From positions 16,174-80,173 of the IMG/VR virus record IMGVR_UViG_3300035698_020096: a DNA stretch of 64,000 nt, one strand, 5' to 3'. Positions 42,501 to 51,599 of this stretch are shown in pieces. Numbering within the stretch: the stretch's first letter is position 1; each line of letters begins with the position of its first letter. The position numbers and the translations under genes are program-made. Source of the stretch: a virus. The notes beneath the pieces were generated by a model. That model was not told where the DNA came from. It saw nothing but the letters and a program-made list of their open reading frames with translations, and made no database searches.

Positions 42501-43255
42501 ATGGTCTCTCTAGTTTCTACCCTGCTCTCAATAGTATAGCTATGAGCTTTTCTCTTACAGGTAGTAAGCACTTCAACGTAGATAAATGGGAAAAAGAGCT
42601 AGAGATGTCTCGCTGGGATGGAGAATCTCTTTCTACTTATAAAGCTAGAGTTAGAGATTATCTATTAAATAAGACTATAGACAGAATAGGTATTCAAAAC
42701 CTATTTAATTTATACGATATTGATTTAATAAACATATCAGATATTACTCTTCAATCCTTTGATTCCTATACTCAACCCCAAAGTTCTTTTAACTCAGTAA
42801 TTAGAGATAGTAATCTTCTAGTAGCCAGTGAAGTTAGAGATAACTTTATAGCTAATGTACCTACAGTATTTATTACTATTAATAAGCCCGTATTAGATGT
42901 AATAGGTAATGAAGTATCTAGATTAACTCCTGTAGGAGTAATAGTTAAATTCATTGAAAAGGTAGATTATTTATCTTGCTCTAAACCTATTGATATAAAT
43001 AGAAAAGTTTCTTCCCTAGAAATAGCTGTACCTTCCTCAGCTCCAGAAGTATTAGTAGAACCCTTATGCTGTGCGGAGGAAGCCTTATGCGGTCCTATTA
43101 CATATAGAGTTAGACTACAGCACGTATCTGATTCTCCCTTATATTTATATAAGGAAGGAGATTCTTTCTATGCATCTGAATCTAGCCAGATGGGAAATCC
43201 ACTTACTATGATTCCATCTTATACAGCTAACAAATTATTTCTTTATAAACCATGA
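39590..43255 (+). CDS. Large Cys-rich baseplate protein with EEGxYxxC repeats and a helical toroid-like domain
   Basis: A 1221-residue protein in the slot after J where P2 encodes gpI and T4 gp7-type proteins act. Residues 1-620 are beta-rich with about thirty cysteines and at least six copies of a short motif of the form [VY]xE[EDP]G[IVL]Y-x-x-C (VFEEGVYTNC, YEPGIYEDC, VFEEGIYVDKC, CYVEGIYKAEC and two weaker ones). Residues about 640-930 are paired helices (NIMACLAFIKLYELT, ATIYGLIFSLW) resembling the alpha/alpha toroid of some glycan-active enzymes, though no catalytic residues can be assigned. Residues about 990-1060 form a helical wedge-like end (GFGWFHKNALGKQ, DKWEKELEMSRWDG). Its stop overlaps the next start as ATGA. 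The precise role is unknown. Confidence 0.58.
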   Translation: MLKDTCASSLVTLSQLNINTFNSEYKLDITVGREYGPLKLISGHVNIPIYFSTNQVFHSSCFTVGCFDSSGIWSTKPVDYKEELSNCLIDGYETCFEEYEAVCSVQVPYSENVVYEPDVFDLGIYQLHNGYRTEYRSGLCYEAPLIETPFHPLEELFDIDIFPTTSSICNKFTLNKDYNLSIATYTADVFEEGVYTNCDYHFERGTELVVCLNGPYEPGIYEDCTYNKTFHVSSYNPSKCLDECVISPLEPIAAYSSSSSGLTLDQAYNCDASFPSSKTYLTAEGKNLLILEDNCINSYCQEDGLYEKRRFYYDLDMKPYVEEVFEEGIYVDKCLTSSHQIETIFNPNFCCLTRDDLYPLAYLSAQLNEFLQAHNLTPNSEYYPYTTTERKEIIDCSSCYTPLVKSIEGVDRLTRFNGYQEEVFFNGLPTPLGALVVDIGYIYPGTYEFVLLKKDVPINNDGTFSSEVLAPSGIKAVRLKAITRNREVVLGMSFGDNPLSPLLIKTYSENTPLSFPTNHVILEDLAITLTLVSLSGYKSTLDNCPTNNIGMYYLEPYMKALLEDNLTKLSTLINRDINSPIYNAIPSKLYPDSTYESLYQRKQLDKSCYVEGIYKAECALIYDDPTMIGDDFLCLTECFSKEEDITPILPLDTDLRSIAWLIISYTTYLDVFPKSVLEEEYDTAATRLGEYLMSRLTPFLIDEGNETSHTSTNIMACLAFIKLYELTASPTYLNKAADLYISINDYLYSFLDRSFIHEASTQVFSTEATIYGLIFSLWTNQEDKVESLLTLMKLRRKSFRDVYRLAITNEEGLITDLEGTPILIHQTDSYELIKEGYFDLLIPFYTAPQEAGYSLADTVRLMILSDYVLKATEAKGFNIGFSNHIDIYQEEVRSNPKLQTSTWFASCLTDIFINHSLITPSSLKDLQTLIFNREYVTDQLKKMIPTGFGWFHKNALGKQSNLGRMLRSFSYGLSSFYPALNSIAMSFSLTGSKHFNVDKWEKELEMSRWDGESLSTYKARVRDYLLNKTIDRIGIQNLFNLYDIDLINISDITLQSFDSYTQPQSSFNSVIRDSNLLVASEVRDNFIANVPTVFITINKPVLDVIGNEVSRLTPVGVIVKFIEKVDYLSCSKPIDINRKVSSLEIAVPSSAPEVLVEPLCCAEEALCGPITYRVRLQHVSDSPLYLYKEGDSFYASESSQMGNPLTMIPSYTANKLFLYKP

Positions 43256-44367
43256 GTATTCCTAAACTACTAATAGTAGGAGCAGGACCTAGAGGTATAG
43301 GTCTTGCCCTTAGAGCTATTCATAGTGGAATAGAAACCACTATAGTAGACCCCTTCCCTTTAAAGACTTGGACTCCTCCTAATATGCTTATAGATATGAG
43401 TATGAGAAGTCCGATAGGATTTGATTTAGTTACCTTTTGTTCTGACCTTAAAGAATATAGTCTTAGTTATTATCTAGGTTCTTATAATGATATACAAGAA
43501 CAGAAGGAAATAGAGGTTCAGCATCAACCCATAAGTAGAGATATATTTGTTAAATACTTAAATCATATATGGGATTATGTGGGACCAAGAGTTAATTATA
43601 TAGATAAACCTATTACTCAAATAGGGAAGGATTATGTAATAGCAGGGGATAGAAAGATAGTTACTGATAACATAGCTATTGCTCTAGGTTCTCCTTCTAA
43701 ACTTAATGTTCCTAATTACGCTAGACCCTTTGTTTCCTCAGATAATTTATTAGGAACTAAAGAAATAATACTAAATAAACCACTGGGACTAACTATAGCC
43801 GTAATAGGTTCAGGTCAGAGTTCAGCTGAACATGTGGATTACTTAACTCCTGATAATAAGGTTATATGGGTAACCAATAAGGAAACTAAAGTACACCTCT
43901 ACCCGGTTCCCCCTTATTCTATTTGGGGACCAAAGTCAGCTTTAGGAGATTATTTTAGTAGATTAAAGGAAAGTGATAAAAAGGCTGCTTTAAAATATAT
44001 GAAAGAAGTAGCTGGGTGGACTCCTTCTATTACCCCCTCTATAGCTAAATCTCTTGAGGAGAAATCTCACTTAATCACTAAGGTAATGCCTCAAGATATA
44101 AATACCTATATATCAAAAGTAGATAAGGTTCTCCTATGTATTGGATTTAACACCTCTTTAGATAACATCCCCTTTTCTATTCCTATTACTAAGGAAATTG
44201 TTAAATCAGACTATCCTGAATTAAATAACTTTAAGTCTCCTGAAGGTATATATTTTACTGGGGACCTAGCTAAGTTTTATGATGGACCTAGACAAGGTTC
44301 CCTTATTTCTATTGGAATTACATCTAAGACAATAGTAGAAGACATTCTATCAAATCATTATGGATAA
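43252..44367 (+). CDS. FAD/NADPH-dependent N-monooxygenase-like oxidoreductase
   Basis: A 371-residue flavoprotein unexpected in a baseplate operon. The first Rossmann motif is VGAGPRGIGLALRA (Gly10-x-Gly12-x-x-Gly15), the FAD site of the lysine/ornithine N-hydroxylase class. The second is VIGSGQSSAEHVDYL (about 184-198), the NADPH site typical of that class. VDKVLLCIGFN at about 290-300 stands for the D-x3-[LF]-ATGY signature in degenerate form, and a C-terminal FAD-contact segment has TGDLAKFYDG. Family members hydroxylate amines in siderophore synthesis; the substrate here is unknown. At 371 residues it is shorter than IucD/PvdA types (about 430). It overlaps both neighbours (4 and 8 bp), so it is an integral operon member rather than a recent insertion. 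It could be a metabolic gene or a domesticated baseplate component. Confidence 0.78.
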   Translation: MSIPKLLIVGAGPRGIGLALRAIHSGIETTIVDPFPLKTWTPPNMLIDMSMRSPIGFDLVTFCSDLKEYSLSYYLGSYNDIQEQKEIEVQHQPISRDIFVKYLNHIWDYVGPRVNYIDKPITQIGKDYVIAGDRKIVTDNIAIALGSPSKLNVPNYARPFVSSDNLLGTKEIILNKPLGLTIAVIGSGQSSAEHVDYLTPDNKVIWVTNKETKVHLYPVPPYSIWGPKSALGDYFSRLKESDKKAALKYMKEVAGWTPSITPSIAKSLEEKSHLITKVMPQDINTYISKVDKVLLCIGFNTSLDNIPFSIPITKEIVKSDYPELNNFKSPEGIYFTGDLAKFYDGPRQGSLISIGITSKTIVEDILSNHYG

Positions 44368-44929
44368 ATATACTTTTGTAAGTTACGAAGCTGAAACTTA
44401 TCAATCCAAACAGTATAGAGCTTTACTGTTAGCTAATCAAACCTTCTACTTAGGATTATCTAAAACTAGTCCTTGGGTTGACCCTGTTAATCAATTCATT
44501 AGCGATGAGAACCCCCCTAAACCTCCTATGGCTAATCTCTATATCTTACCGGAGCTAGTGATTATGAAGAGAATTCAAGAGGTTAAGTTAGCTAGAGAGA
44601 CCTCTTGTGGTGAACATATTCTGATGGGTAAGACTTGGAACTTATACGAACCTTTTAATATTCAGTTTCTAGAAGGTAAGCCAGTCCCAGACGTAACTCA
44701 TTTATATCTTAAGATATTACTTAAACCTAACGATTTTACTACAGATGTAATAAGGGTTCTCTCATTACACAGTCATATATCTACTGTTAATAATTATCAG
44801 GAAGAAGTTATTCCTTCTAGTCTCATCAGTAGTCAAGGAATAATTCATTGGGTATCTTATTCCACTCCACTCAAGCGGAGAGACATCACTAACATATATT
44901 CAGAGATTCGTATCTTATTGGAGATTTAA
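44360..44929 (+). CDS. Baseplate protein with a gp8-like N-terminal motif
   Basis: A 189-residue protein overlapping the flavoprotein gene by 8 bp. After an opening helix, FYLGLSKTSPWVDP followed by PPKPP resembles the segment F-I-T-F-G-R-S-E-P-W with nearby P-P of T4 gp8 and similar wedge proteins. The remainder alternates strands (THLYLKILLKPNDF, VIRVLSLHSHI). It precedes the very large DUF4815-like gene by 1 bp. The gp8 resemblance is short and may reflect a common structural loop rather than orthology. Confidence 0.5.
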   Translation: MDKYTFVSYEAETYQSKQYRALLLANQTFYLGLSKTSPWVDPVNQFISDENPPKPPMANLYILPELVIMKRIQEVKLARETSCGEHILMGKTWNLYEPFNIQFLEGKPVPDVTHLYLKILLKPNDFTTDVIRVLSLHSHISTVNNYQEEVIPSSLISSQGIIHWVSYSTPLKRRDITNIYSEIRILLEI

Positions 44930-44930
44930 T

Positions 44931-47900
44931 ATGGAGCTATATTCCTACAAAGATAATCCTTTATATAGGGATAGATACGAACGAAAGAAGAGATGGTTAA
45001 AGGTATTACCTCAACCTGGTAGACCTCTTCAAACTTCAGAGTTAATAGAAATTCAATCATTACTAGCTGACCATCAAAAGCAAGTATTAAACATCATCTA
45101 TAAATCAGGGACTATACTCTCAGGTCTAGCTGTATTTATTAATGAAGTAAATGAAGATAATCTTCAAGTAACGGTCATTGAAGGTCAGTTGTATATAGAA
45201 GGTTTAGTAGTAGACATAGATACTTCTAATCAGATTATTCCTATTACGGGTAATCATTCCATTGGAGTTCTAGTTGAGGAGTTTATTATTGATGAAAACG
45301 ACGACCCCTCTCTAAGGTCTGGCGGCAATGCTTATGGCTTGGAAGGGTCAGCTAGATTAGTATGGGAAGCCTCTATCAGTATTAATAATCCTAATGCTAT
45401 AGAAATAGCTACGGTCGAAGAAGGAGTAGTTATCCAACCCTATGCTAATAGACAAAGTAAGATTGAGGATCAATTAGTTACTTATCTAGCAGATAAAGAT
45501 GGGTCTTTTGTAATAAGAGGCTTAACTGTTGAACATATAGATACTATTGTTCCTAATATTATTACTCCTTTAGCAAATACTAGAGACCAACAATTAGCTG
45601 TAAGGGAACAGACTGTTAATGATTTACAAGCTTCTCTTATAGAAATGGAGGCCCGCATTGTCAGTCTTAGACAGAAGCTTACTAGAGATACCCAAGACTT
45701 AAATAATAATCCTAGTCCTACTAACCTAAGTAAAGTTCAAGCTACTATCGCTGAGATTGAATCTCTTACTACTAATCAAGAGTTAATTAAGGAACAACTA
45801 AATGCTGAGAAGTTGGGCTTAGCTGAATTAACTCTTTCCACTCGCTCTAAGCTTAACCAACAGGTAACTGAGCATTTAAGCGTTACTCCAGGATTAGCTT
45901 ATATATCAGGTCAGAGGGTGTCTTTATCTATTAGCCGTACTATTAATATTCCTAAATCACTTGAAGAGAAATCAGTGGATGGGGTTAAGTTTACCTATAG
46001 GTCCTCTATAACTAGTTTTAATTCTTCATTAATTCTAGGAGTACCTATAGTTCAAGATAGTAACATTACTCTTAACTTTAGAGGATTACCTATAGACAAT
46101 ATCTCCATAGTCTTCACCATTACTAATAATGAAATATCAGTAGAGGACATATTACTTAAACTGATTAGTTTTCTTAATAACCCTGCTTCTTCTATAACCT
46201 CTTCCAATATATCTATTACTTCTATCCCCCTTTCTAGTAATTTACTCTCTCTCTTAAGTAATTACCTAGACTTCTCTATTGGAATAAATAATACTTTGAT
46301 TATTAATCCAAAAGTAACTTTATCTACAGAGGTTCAAGTTAATGTAGCTACTAGTAATAACTCTCTAATCTTCTGGGATGTAAGAACTGGTATAGTTAAG
46401 ACATCTATAGTTAGTAATAATTATCAACTAGATAATAAAGATATAACTAGTATTAATAACTTTATTGCTGACCTTAAGCAAACTAGTTGGCAGATGTCTA
46501 GGAATCCTAATACTGACATAGATTATTTAGGAGAGGATTCTATATTCAGAATTCTTAATGTTATCTCGGGCACCATAGTTTATAGAGAAGGGATTGATTA
46601 TAGATTAGAAGGACAATCCTCTATTATTTGGTTGAATAACTCAAGGCCAATAGGGGGTTCTACTTATTATGTAGATTATATATATACAGATGTACTTATA
46701 GAAGATACTGATTTTACCACTAATAAGTCAACAGGAGTAATTAGATTTACTGATAGAACCCCTGCCCCTGGCTATACCTTTAGTCTTAATTATAAGTATT
46801 CAATATCTAAAACTATTTATATCTACCTAGATAAGAATTCAAGTATTTCTTATAGTGATAATTTAATAAATGAGGAATCTTATTTACTATTAGCTACTGC
46901 TGTTCTATCAGCCCAATCTGTATTTATTACTCAAGTAAATAATAGAGCTTTATCTCCTACTGAACTTTACTCTTTAAACCGAGATATTAAAGAGAATCTA
47001 GCTCTTTTGGCTCAGTTAGAATTAGACCTTGATACATATCAGGATATAGCTGAAGAGAATATAGATAATCCAATAGGTAGTTTCTCTGATGCTTTAGATA
47101 ATCTATCTCGTATTAATTTAGATGAATCAACCTTTAGTATTGCTCCAGCTAGTCGTTCTATTACTCCTTTAATTAGAAGTAAAGCTTTTAAGGTCAAGTA
47201 TATATCGGGAGGTGTACCTCATTATCCTTCTCAACCTTCTAACCATAGTTCTCCTAATTATGTAACCTTACCCTTTTCTACTACTGAATTAATAAGGCAA
47301 ACCAGAGCTACTAGATATAGACCTATAAGTCCTACTCCTAGTTCAAACTATAGAGGGCGCATGTATTTAGATTCAGACTTTCATTCCTTTACTGAATCCA
47401 GATTATATCCAGGAGAAGTAATTACTACTTCTATTTCATCTAATATAAGTAAGAGTTTGAAATATAATACTAGATTTATATACTGCCCTATATATGAAGC
47501 TTTAACTTATTCTCTTGTAGATAATTACTATATAAGTGATAAAGAATTATCCACTCTTTCTACTGATAATAAGTTCCTAGGAAGTCTATCCTTCTTTATT
47601 AAAGTAGAAGGTTTAAAACCTAATGAAGATAATCTAAACTTATATCTTGATAATAAGAAGATAGATATTAGTTATATAGATTCTCTTAGTGGTACGGTTA
47701 AAGGAGTATTAGGATTAAGGTCTAGTGCTACTGGTTCTATTCAAGTGAAAGTACAGTTACTAGACCTAACCTGCGGGACTCACTTATTAGAGTTAAGAGG
47801 ACTTAGTTCTTATTCCAGTTGTAGCTTTGTAGTAGCTGATATACCTTTAATTAATTACTTATCTAATCTATGCGAATCTACTCTTTCATATAATCAAACA

Positions 47901-48992
47901 CCTAGAGATGTAGCTTTACCTTATAGTGCTTTAAATCAACATAGATTCTCCTCTATTATTCAACAATTTATTCCTAATAGAGAAGCTCTTATTACTGGCA
48001 TATCTATAAGGTTCAAGCAAGTAGGAGAAGGGTCTATTACTCTTTCAATTAGAGAAGAAGGGGAGTACGGATTACCTAGTCAAGATATTCTCGTACAGGG
48101 GCAAACAGATACTTATTGGTATGATGAATTCAGTACTCAAAGTACTATCTTTGATTTAGACTATCCTTTATATGTAAGTCCTAATAAGAAATACTTTATT
48201 GATATATCTTCAAATAGTGAAGACTTTCATATATTCACAGCACAAGTAGGCGAAAGAGACCTTTTAGATAGAAGTCGTATAGGTTCTCAGCTGTTAAGTG
48301 CTGGGGGTCTATTAGTGTCTAAAGATGGTTTATCTGTTAGTAACTTTCAGGATGAAGACTTAAGTTATGTAGTTCAAGGAGCTTTCTTTCAGTCTTCTCA
48401 AATGATAACTATAGAGTTAGGTAAGTATGGAATACTTAACAGCTTCTCTGATATAAGCCATTTCTCTTACTTCTCTAAGGATATAAAGCCTATTGGTACT
48501 GACATTAAATATCAATATAGAACTTCTAATAATACACAATGGATTGATTTTAAAGTAGGCACCGTTATCAAGTTAGGTAGTTTAGTTTCCCATGTAGAGG
48601 TTAGGGCTCTTCTTACTAATAGTAGTAATACTTATTTAAGTCCCTTATTAGATACAGCTTCCAATTATATAGTCCTTAGTTCTCCTTCTAATAATAGTAA
48701 GGTAACCTATAAAACTATTGATTATCCTATTATATTCGAGAACTTGAGAGTTTCTATCCAAGCCTTTGAGCCTCCTGGTAGTATTACTAGATGCTATATA
48801 GAAGTGAATAATTCTCTAGTAGAGTTAAGAAAAGATTCTTCTATTCCCCTACAGGATTATCCTTCTATTCATACTATTACCTTTTCAATATCCAATCTAA
48901 GCCTTACTAGGATGAAAGTAGTAATAACTCAATATAGTGATTCTCCTAATCTAATTCCCTTCTATAGAAACTTTAAGTCTTATGTATGGTAA
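44931..48992 (+). CDS. Very large baseplate/tail periphery protein (DUF4815-like)
   Basis: A 1353-residue protein. Its start (YKDNPLYRDRYERKKRWLKV, then PGRPLQTSELIEIQSLL) has the pattern of DUF4815 proteins of myoviruses: D-x-P-x-Y, a variable stretch, P-G-x-x-L-Q-x-x-E-L-x-x-x-Q. A coiled-coil hairpin lies at about 220-300 and is followed by TPGLAYISGQRVSLS, also found in the next gene. The rest consists of repeated beta domains, with a possible carbohydrate-binding jelly-roll near 1010-1110. These proteins sit at the baseplate rim and carry fibres. The 10-bp overlap with the next gene indicates coupled synthesis. Function is inferred from family and position. Confidence 0.65.
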   Translation: MELYSYKDNPLYRDRYERKKRWLKVLPQPGRPLQTSELIEIQSLLADHQKQVLNIIYKSGTILSGLAVFINEVNEDNLQVTVIEGQLYIEGLVVDIDTSNQIIPITGNHSIGVLVEEFIIDENDDPSLRSGGNAYGLEGSARLVWEASISINNPNAIEIATVEEGVVIQPYANRQSKIEDQLVTYLADKDGSFVIRGLTVEHIDTIVPNIITPLANTRDQQLAVREQTVNDLQASLIEMEARIVSLRQKLTRDTQDLNNNPSPTNLSKVQATIAEIESLTTNQELIKEQLNAEKLGLAELTLSTRSKLNQQVTEHLSVTPGLAYISGQRVSLSISRTINIPKSLEEKSVDGVKFTYRSSITSFNSSLILGVPIVQDSNITLNFRGLPIDNISIVFTITNNEISVEDILLKLISFLNNPASSITSSNISITSIPLSSNLLSLLSNYLDFSIGINNTLIINPKVTLSTEVQVNVATSNNSLIFWDVRTGIVKTSIVSNNYQLDNKDITSINNFIADLKQTSWQMSRNPNTDIDYLGEDSIFRILNVISGTIVYREGIDYRLEGQSSIIWLNNSRPIGGSTYYVDYIYTDVLIEDTDFTTNKSTGVIRFTDRTPAPGYTFSLNYKYSISKTIYIYLDKNSSISYSDNLINEESYLLLATAVLSAQSVFITQVNNRALSPTELYSLNRDIKENLALLAQLELDLDTYQDIAEENIDNPIGSFSDALDNLSRINLDESTFSIAPASRSITPLIRSKAFKVKYISGGVPHYPSQPSNHSSPNYVTLPFSTTELIRQTRATRYRPISPTPSSNYRGRMYLDSDFHSFTESRLYPGEVITTSISSNISKSLKYNTRFIYCPIYEALTYSLVDNYYISDKELSTLSTDNKFLGSLSFFIKVEGLKPNEDNLNLYLDNKKIDISYIDSLSGTVKGVLGLRSSATGSIQVKVQLLDLTCGTHLLELRGLSSYSSCSFVVADIPLINYLSNLCESTLSYNQTPRDVALPYSALNQHRFSSIIQQFIPNREALITGISIRFKQVGEGSITLSIREEGEYGLPSQDILVQGQTDTYWYDEFSTQSTIFDLDYPLYVSPNKKYFIDISSNSEDFHIFTAQVGERDLLDRSRIGSQLLSAGGLLVSKDGLSVSNFQDEDLSYVVQGAFFQSSQMITIELGKYGILNSFSDISHFSYFSKDIKPIGTDIKYQYRTSNNTQWIDFKVGTVIKLGSLVSHVEVRALLTNSSNTYLSPLLDTASNYIVLSSPSNNSKVTYKTIDYPIIFENLRVSIQAFEPPGSITRCYIEVNNSLVELRKDSSIPLQDYPSIHTITFSISNLSLTRMKVVITQYSDSPNLIPFYRNFKSYVW

Positions 48993-51405
48993 ACTCTTAC
49001 TTCCTAAAACATCAGTACCTCTAGATATATCAATCCTTAATGATGTTCAGTCTATATATTTAAGTAATCTAAGTAGAAATACTAACTATCTCCTATCTTT
49101 CTTTCAAGTAGTTAATGGTTTATCTGTAAGTATTATTAAGAAGAAACCATTAACTATATTTGTTAGTGCGGGTAGAGTATATGCCCATATAGAAGGGAGA
49201 GACTATGTTTTAGATATACCGTCTAGAACAATAGTTTTAAAGGAAGGATTAGATAGTTATTTAATAGGAGTATCCATTGAATTATATGAAGAAGATAACT
49301 TTAAAAACCCTCTTCAAGGTGGAAATGTTCTAGGTTCATTAGGAGCTAAAAGGTTAGTTTATAAAACCCAATTAGTTATCAATGAAGATTCTTTTACTAT
49401 TGGGCTTATAACTAAAGATTTAGAAGTCAGACATATTAATAGTAAGGGAAATATAACTCTTCATCGCAATATTAGTAATGCTTACATTCCTTATCTAGAT
49501 ATATATAAAAAGGATATAGGTAATTATGTATCTAGAGGATTCTCTATTAGTGAAACTGAAGATTCATATATTATCAGTCCAGGGGTAGCTTATATATCAG
49601 GACAAAGAATAAACATACCTAGAGTCACTATTCTAGATAAACCCTTAGATAATAAATCGTTTCATATAGGAGTAAATACTAATGGTGAAATAGCTATAAG
49701 CTCCTCATCAGATACATATGAATACCCCGAGGGCTCCTCAGTAAGTACTGAGGAGGGAGAAGATATATATGTGATTAGAGAGGAAGATGAGATTCTAACT
49801 AATATTTATATTCATGAGGGAATTATAACAACTCCTCCCTTGTTTCTACCACTTGTAATGAATCTATATAAAAATAGTAATAGAGAGATAGAAGAATGTC
49901 CTGTGTTCATGCCTTCTAATTCTGATATTAGGAATATTCAACAGGAGCTATTAGGTATAGAAAGAAGAACCGGGGAGGTAATAAACAGATTGAATCTAAT
50001 CAAAGGTACAAGTAATTTAAACGTATCTAAGTATTTAGTTATTAGCTCTTTTGATATTACTAACTCTGATATAAACTATCCTGGATATTCAGCTTATACA
50101 GATACTACTGGTTTAAACTCCACTACTTCTTTATTAAGTATTGATATCCCTTTTCTAGATGCTAGAGATAACTTATATCCTTACTATTTAGCAGGGGAGC
50201 TTATAACTGCTTATCCTATATGGTATGAACTATATAATATAGAAACCCCTTCTGCTTCTAGTTATATAAATGCTTCTTTATCTCCTACACATATAATCTT
50301 ATTTGAACAATTGAAGTATTTATTTCTAGCAATTAATTCAGAAGGAGGAGTTTCTATAGATAAAGAAGGAAATATAGCTGATACTCCTTTATTAGGTAAT
50401 ACTACGGATAATAGAATATATACAGGTAGTCTAATAGCACTGGTTGGTCCTAAGCCTAATAAGCTCAATGTTAATAATGAAACCTACCGCCAGGGGTTAA
50501 ATCTATCTGTAGGTAGAGGAACTATATCCCAATTAATAAATTTATCTAATCCTATTCTTAGTAACAGAGTATATATCCCTATCACCTCTTCTTGCCTTCT
50601 TTTAGTAACAGGAGACTATTTAGGTAATCCAGATTTAACTAACTTAAAAGCCTGGGGGTACTCTCTTTCATCTACTAATTACATAGAGTTAAATAAACCC
50701 CTTAGTCTATCAGGTAAAGTTCATGTTCTACTTGTCACTACTTTAAATATCCCTATTACTAACAGTTTGAATATTGGAACTGAACCGTCTAGGACTTATA
50801 TGGGGAATAATAGTTGGGTATCTAATACTTACTATTTACCTATTAGATTCAATGAAATAAACTATAGACAAGTAGAGAATAAAGTTCCTCTTACTATCTC
50901 TAGTAATAATCAATTTAATGAGATACGTTTTAACTTCAAAGGGATAAAGAGTCTTAGTTACAGCTATCAATCAGGGTTACAGTCGGGTCCTACTTCAAAT
51001 CTTTATTTAAAGTTAAGTACATATACTCAATCAACTAATATCGAATTAAACTTAGCTAAAGGGGATTATATAGATGTATTAGGTTCATATATAGATTTAG
51101 GATATATAAATCAAACCTTTAATTGGATATCAGTTAACTACTTTATAGAGAAGCCTTATAGAGGTATTCAAGTATTTATAGATGCCGAGGTAATCCTATC
51201 TTTCTCTTCTAACTATGGTCAAGCTTGGACTCTTATTCCTAGATCTAATCTAGGGGAGTATTATATAGAAGATTTAAGTAATACTGTACCTTATGAAGGT
51301 GTAACCGATACTACCACTCTTATTCGTAATAACTTAAAGTTAAGAATACAATCCGATACATTAGATAAACCTATCAGTAATATTCAGATTAAATTAATAC
51401 AATGA
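48982..51405 (+). CDS. Baseplate/tail periphery protein, paralogue of the preceding gene
   Basis: An 807-residue protein sharing the early layout of the 1353-residue neighbour: an N-terminal helical segment, a strand module (LTIFVSAGRVYAHIEGRDYV), then ENNFKNP-like loop sequence with QGGNVLGSLGAKRLVYK where the neighbour has RSGGNAYGLEGSARLVWE, and SPGVAYISGQRINIP where the neighbour has TPGLAYISGQRVSLS. The pair arose by duplication and both are probably rim or fibre-attachment proteins. The C-terminal half is beta-rich and unrecognised. It overlaps neighbours at both ends. Confidence 0.62.
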   Translation: MYGKLLLPKTSVPLDISILNDVQSIYLSNLSRNTNYLLSFFQVVNGLSVSIIKKKPLTIFVSAGRVYAHIEGRDYVLDIPSRTIVLKEGLDSYLIGVSIELYEEDNFKNPLQGGNVLGSLGAKRLVYKTQLVINEDSFTIGLITKDLEVRHINSKGNITLHRNISNAYIPYLDIYKKDIGNYVSRGFSISETEDSYIISPGVAYISGQRINIPRVTILDKPLDNKSFHIGVNTNGEIAISSSSDTYEYPEGSSVSTEEGEDIYVIREEDEILTNIYIHEGIITTPPLFLPLVMNLYKNSNREIEECPVFMPSNSDIRNIQQELLGIERRTGEVINRLNLIKGTSNLNVSKYLVISSFDITNSDINYPGYSAYTDTTGLNSTTSLLSIDIPFLDARDNLYPYYLAGELITAYPIWYELYNIETPSASSYINASLSPTHIILFEQLKYLFLAINSEGGVSIDKEGNIADTPLLGNTTDNRIYTGSLIALVGPKPNKLNVNNETYRQGLNLSVGRGTISQLINLSNPILSNRVYIPITSSCLLLVTGDYLGNPDLTNLKAWGYSLSSTNYIELNKPLSLSGKVHVLLVTTLNIPITNSLNIGTEPSRTYMGNNSWVSNTYYLPIRFNEINYRQVENKVPLTISSNNQFNEIRFNFKGIKSLSYSYQSGLQSGPTSNLYLKLSTYTQSTNIELNLAKGDYIDVLGSYIDLGYINQTFNWISVNYFIEKPYRGIQVFIDAEVILSFSSNYGQAWTLIPRSNLGEYYIEDLSNTVPYEGVTDTTTLIRNNLKLRIQSDTLDKPISNIQIKLIQ

Positions 51406-51599
51406 AAGACCCTAGATTAAACATTCCCGGTGAGTATATAAAACATGGGGCTATTGCGTTCCCCCCTAAGAACAATATTAATAAAGAGCTAGAAGCCCTT
51501 AGAAAGGAGGTTGAGGAGAATAATAAAATAGTCAATCAACTATTACAACTCTTTCAACAACAACTTCAAACTTCTACTAAACTCCCCACTGAGGATTAA
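51402..51599 (+). CDS. Small coiled-coil protein
   Basis: A 65-residue protein overlapping the previous gene by 4 bp (ATGA). Residues 25-55 form a heptad-rich helix (INKELEALRKEVEENNKIVN, then Gln-rich), so it probably oligomerises. It ends inside the 3' end of the convergent minus-strand LAGLIDADG-like gene (57-bp overlap). It may be a small fibre-attachment or chaperone protein; nothing more specific can be said. Confidence 0.5.
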   Translation: MKDPRLNIPGEYIKHGAIAFPPKNNINKELEALRKEVEENNKIVNQLLQLFQQQLQTSTKLPTED

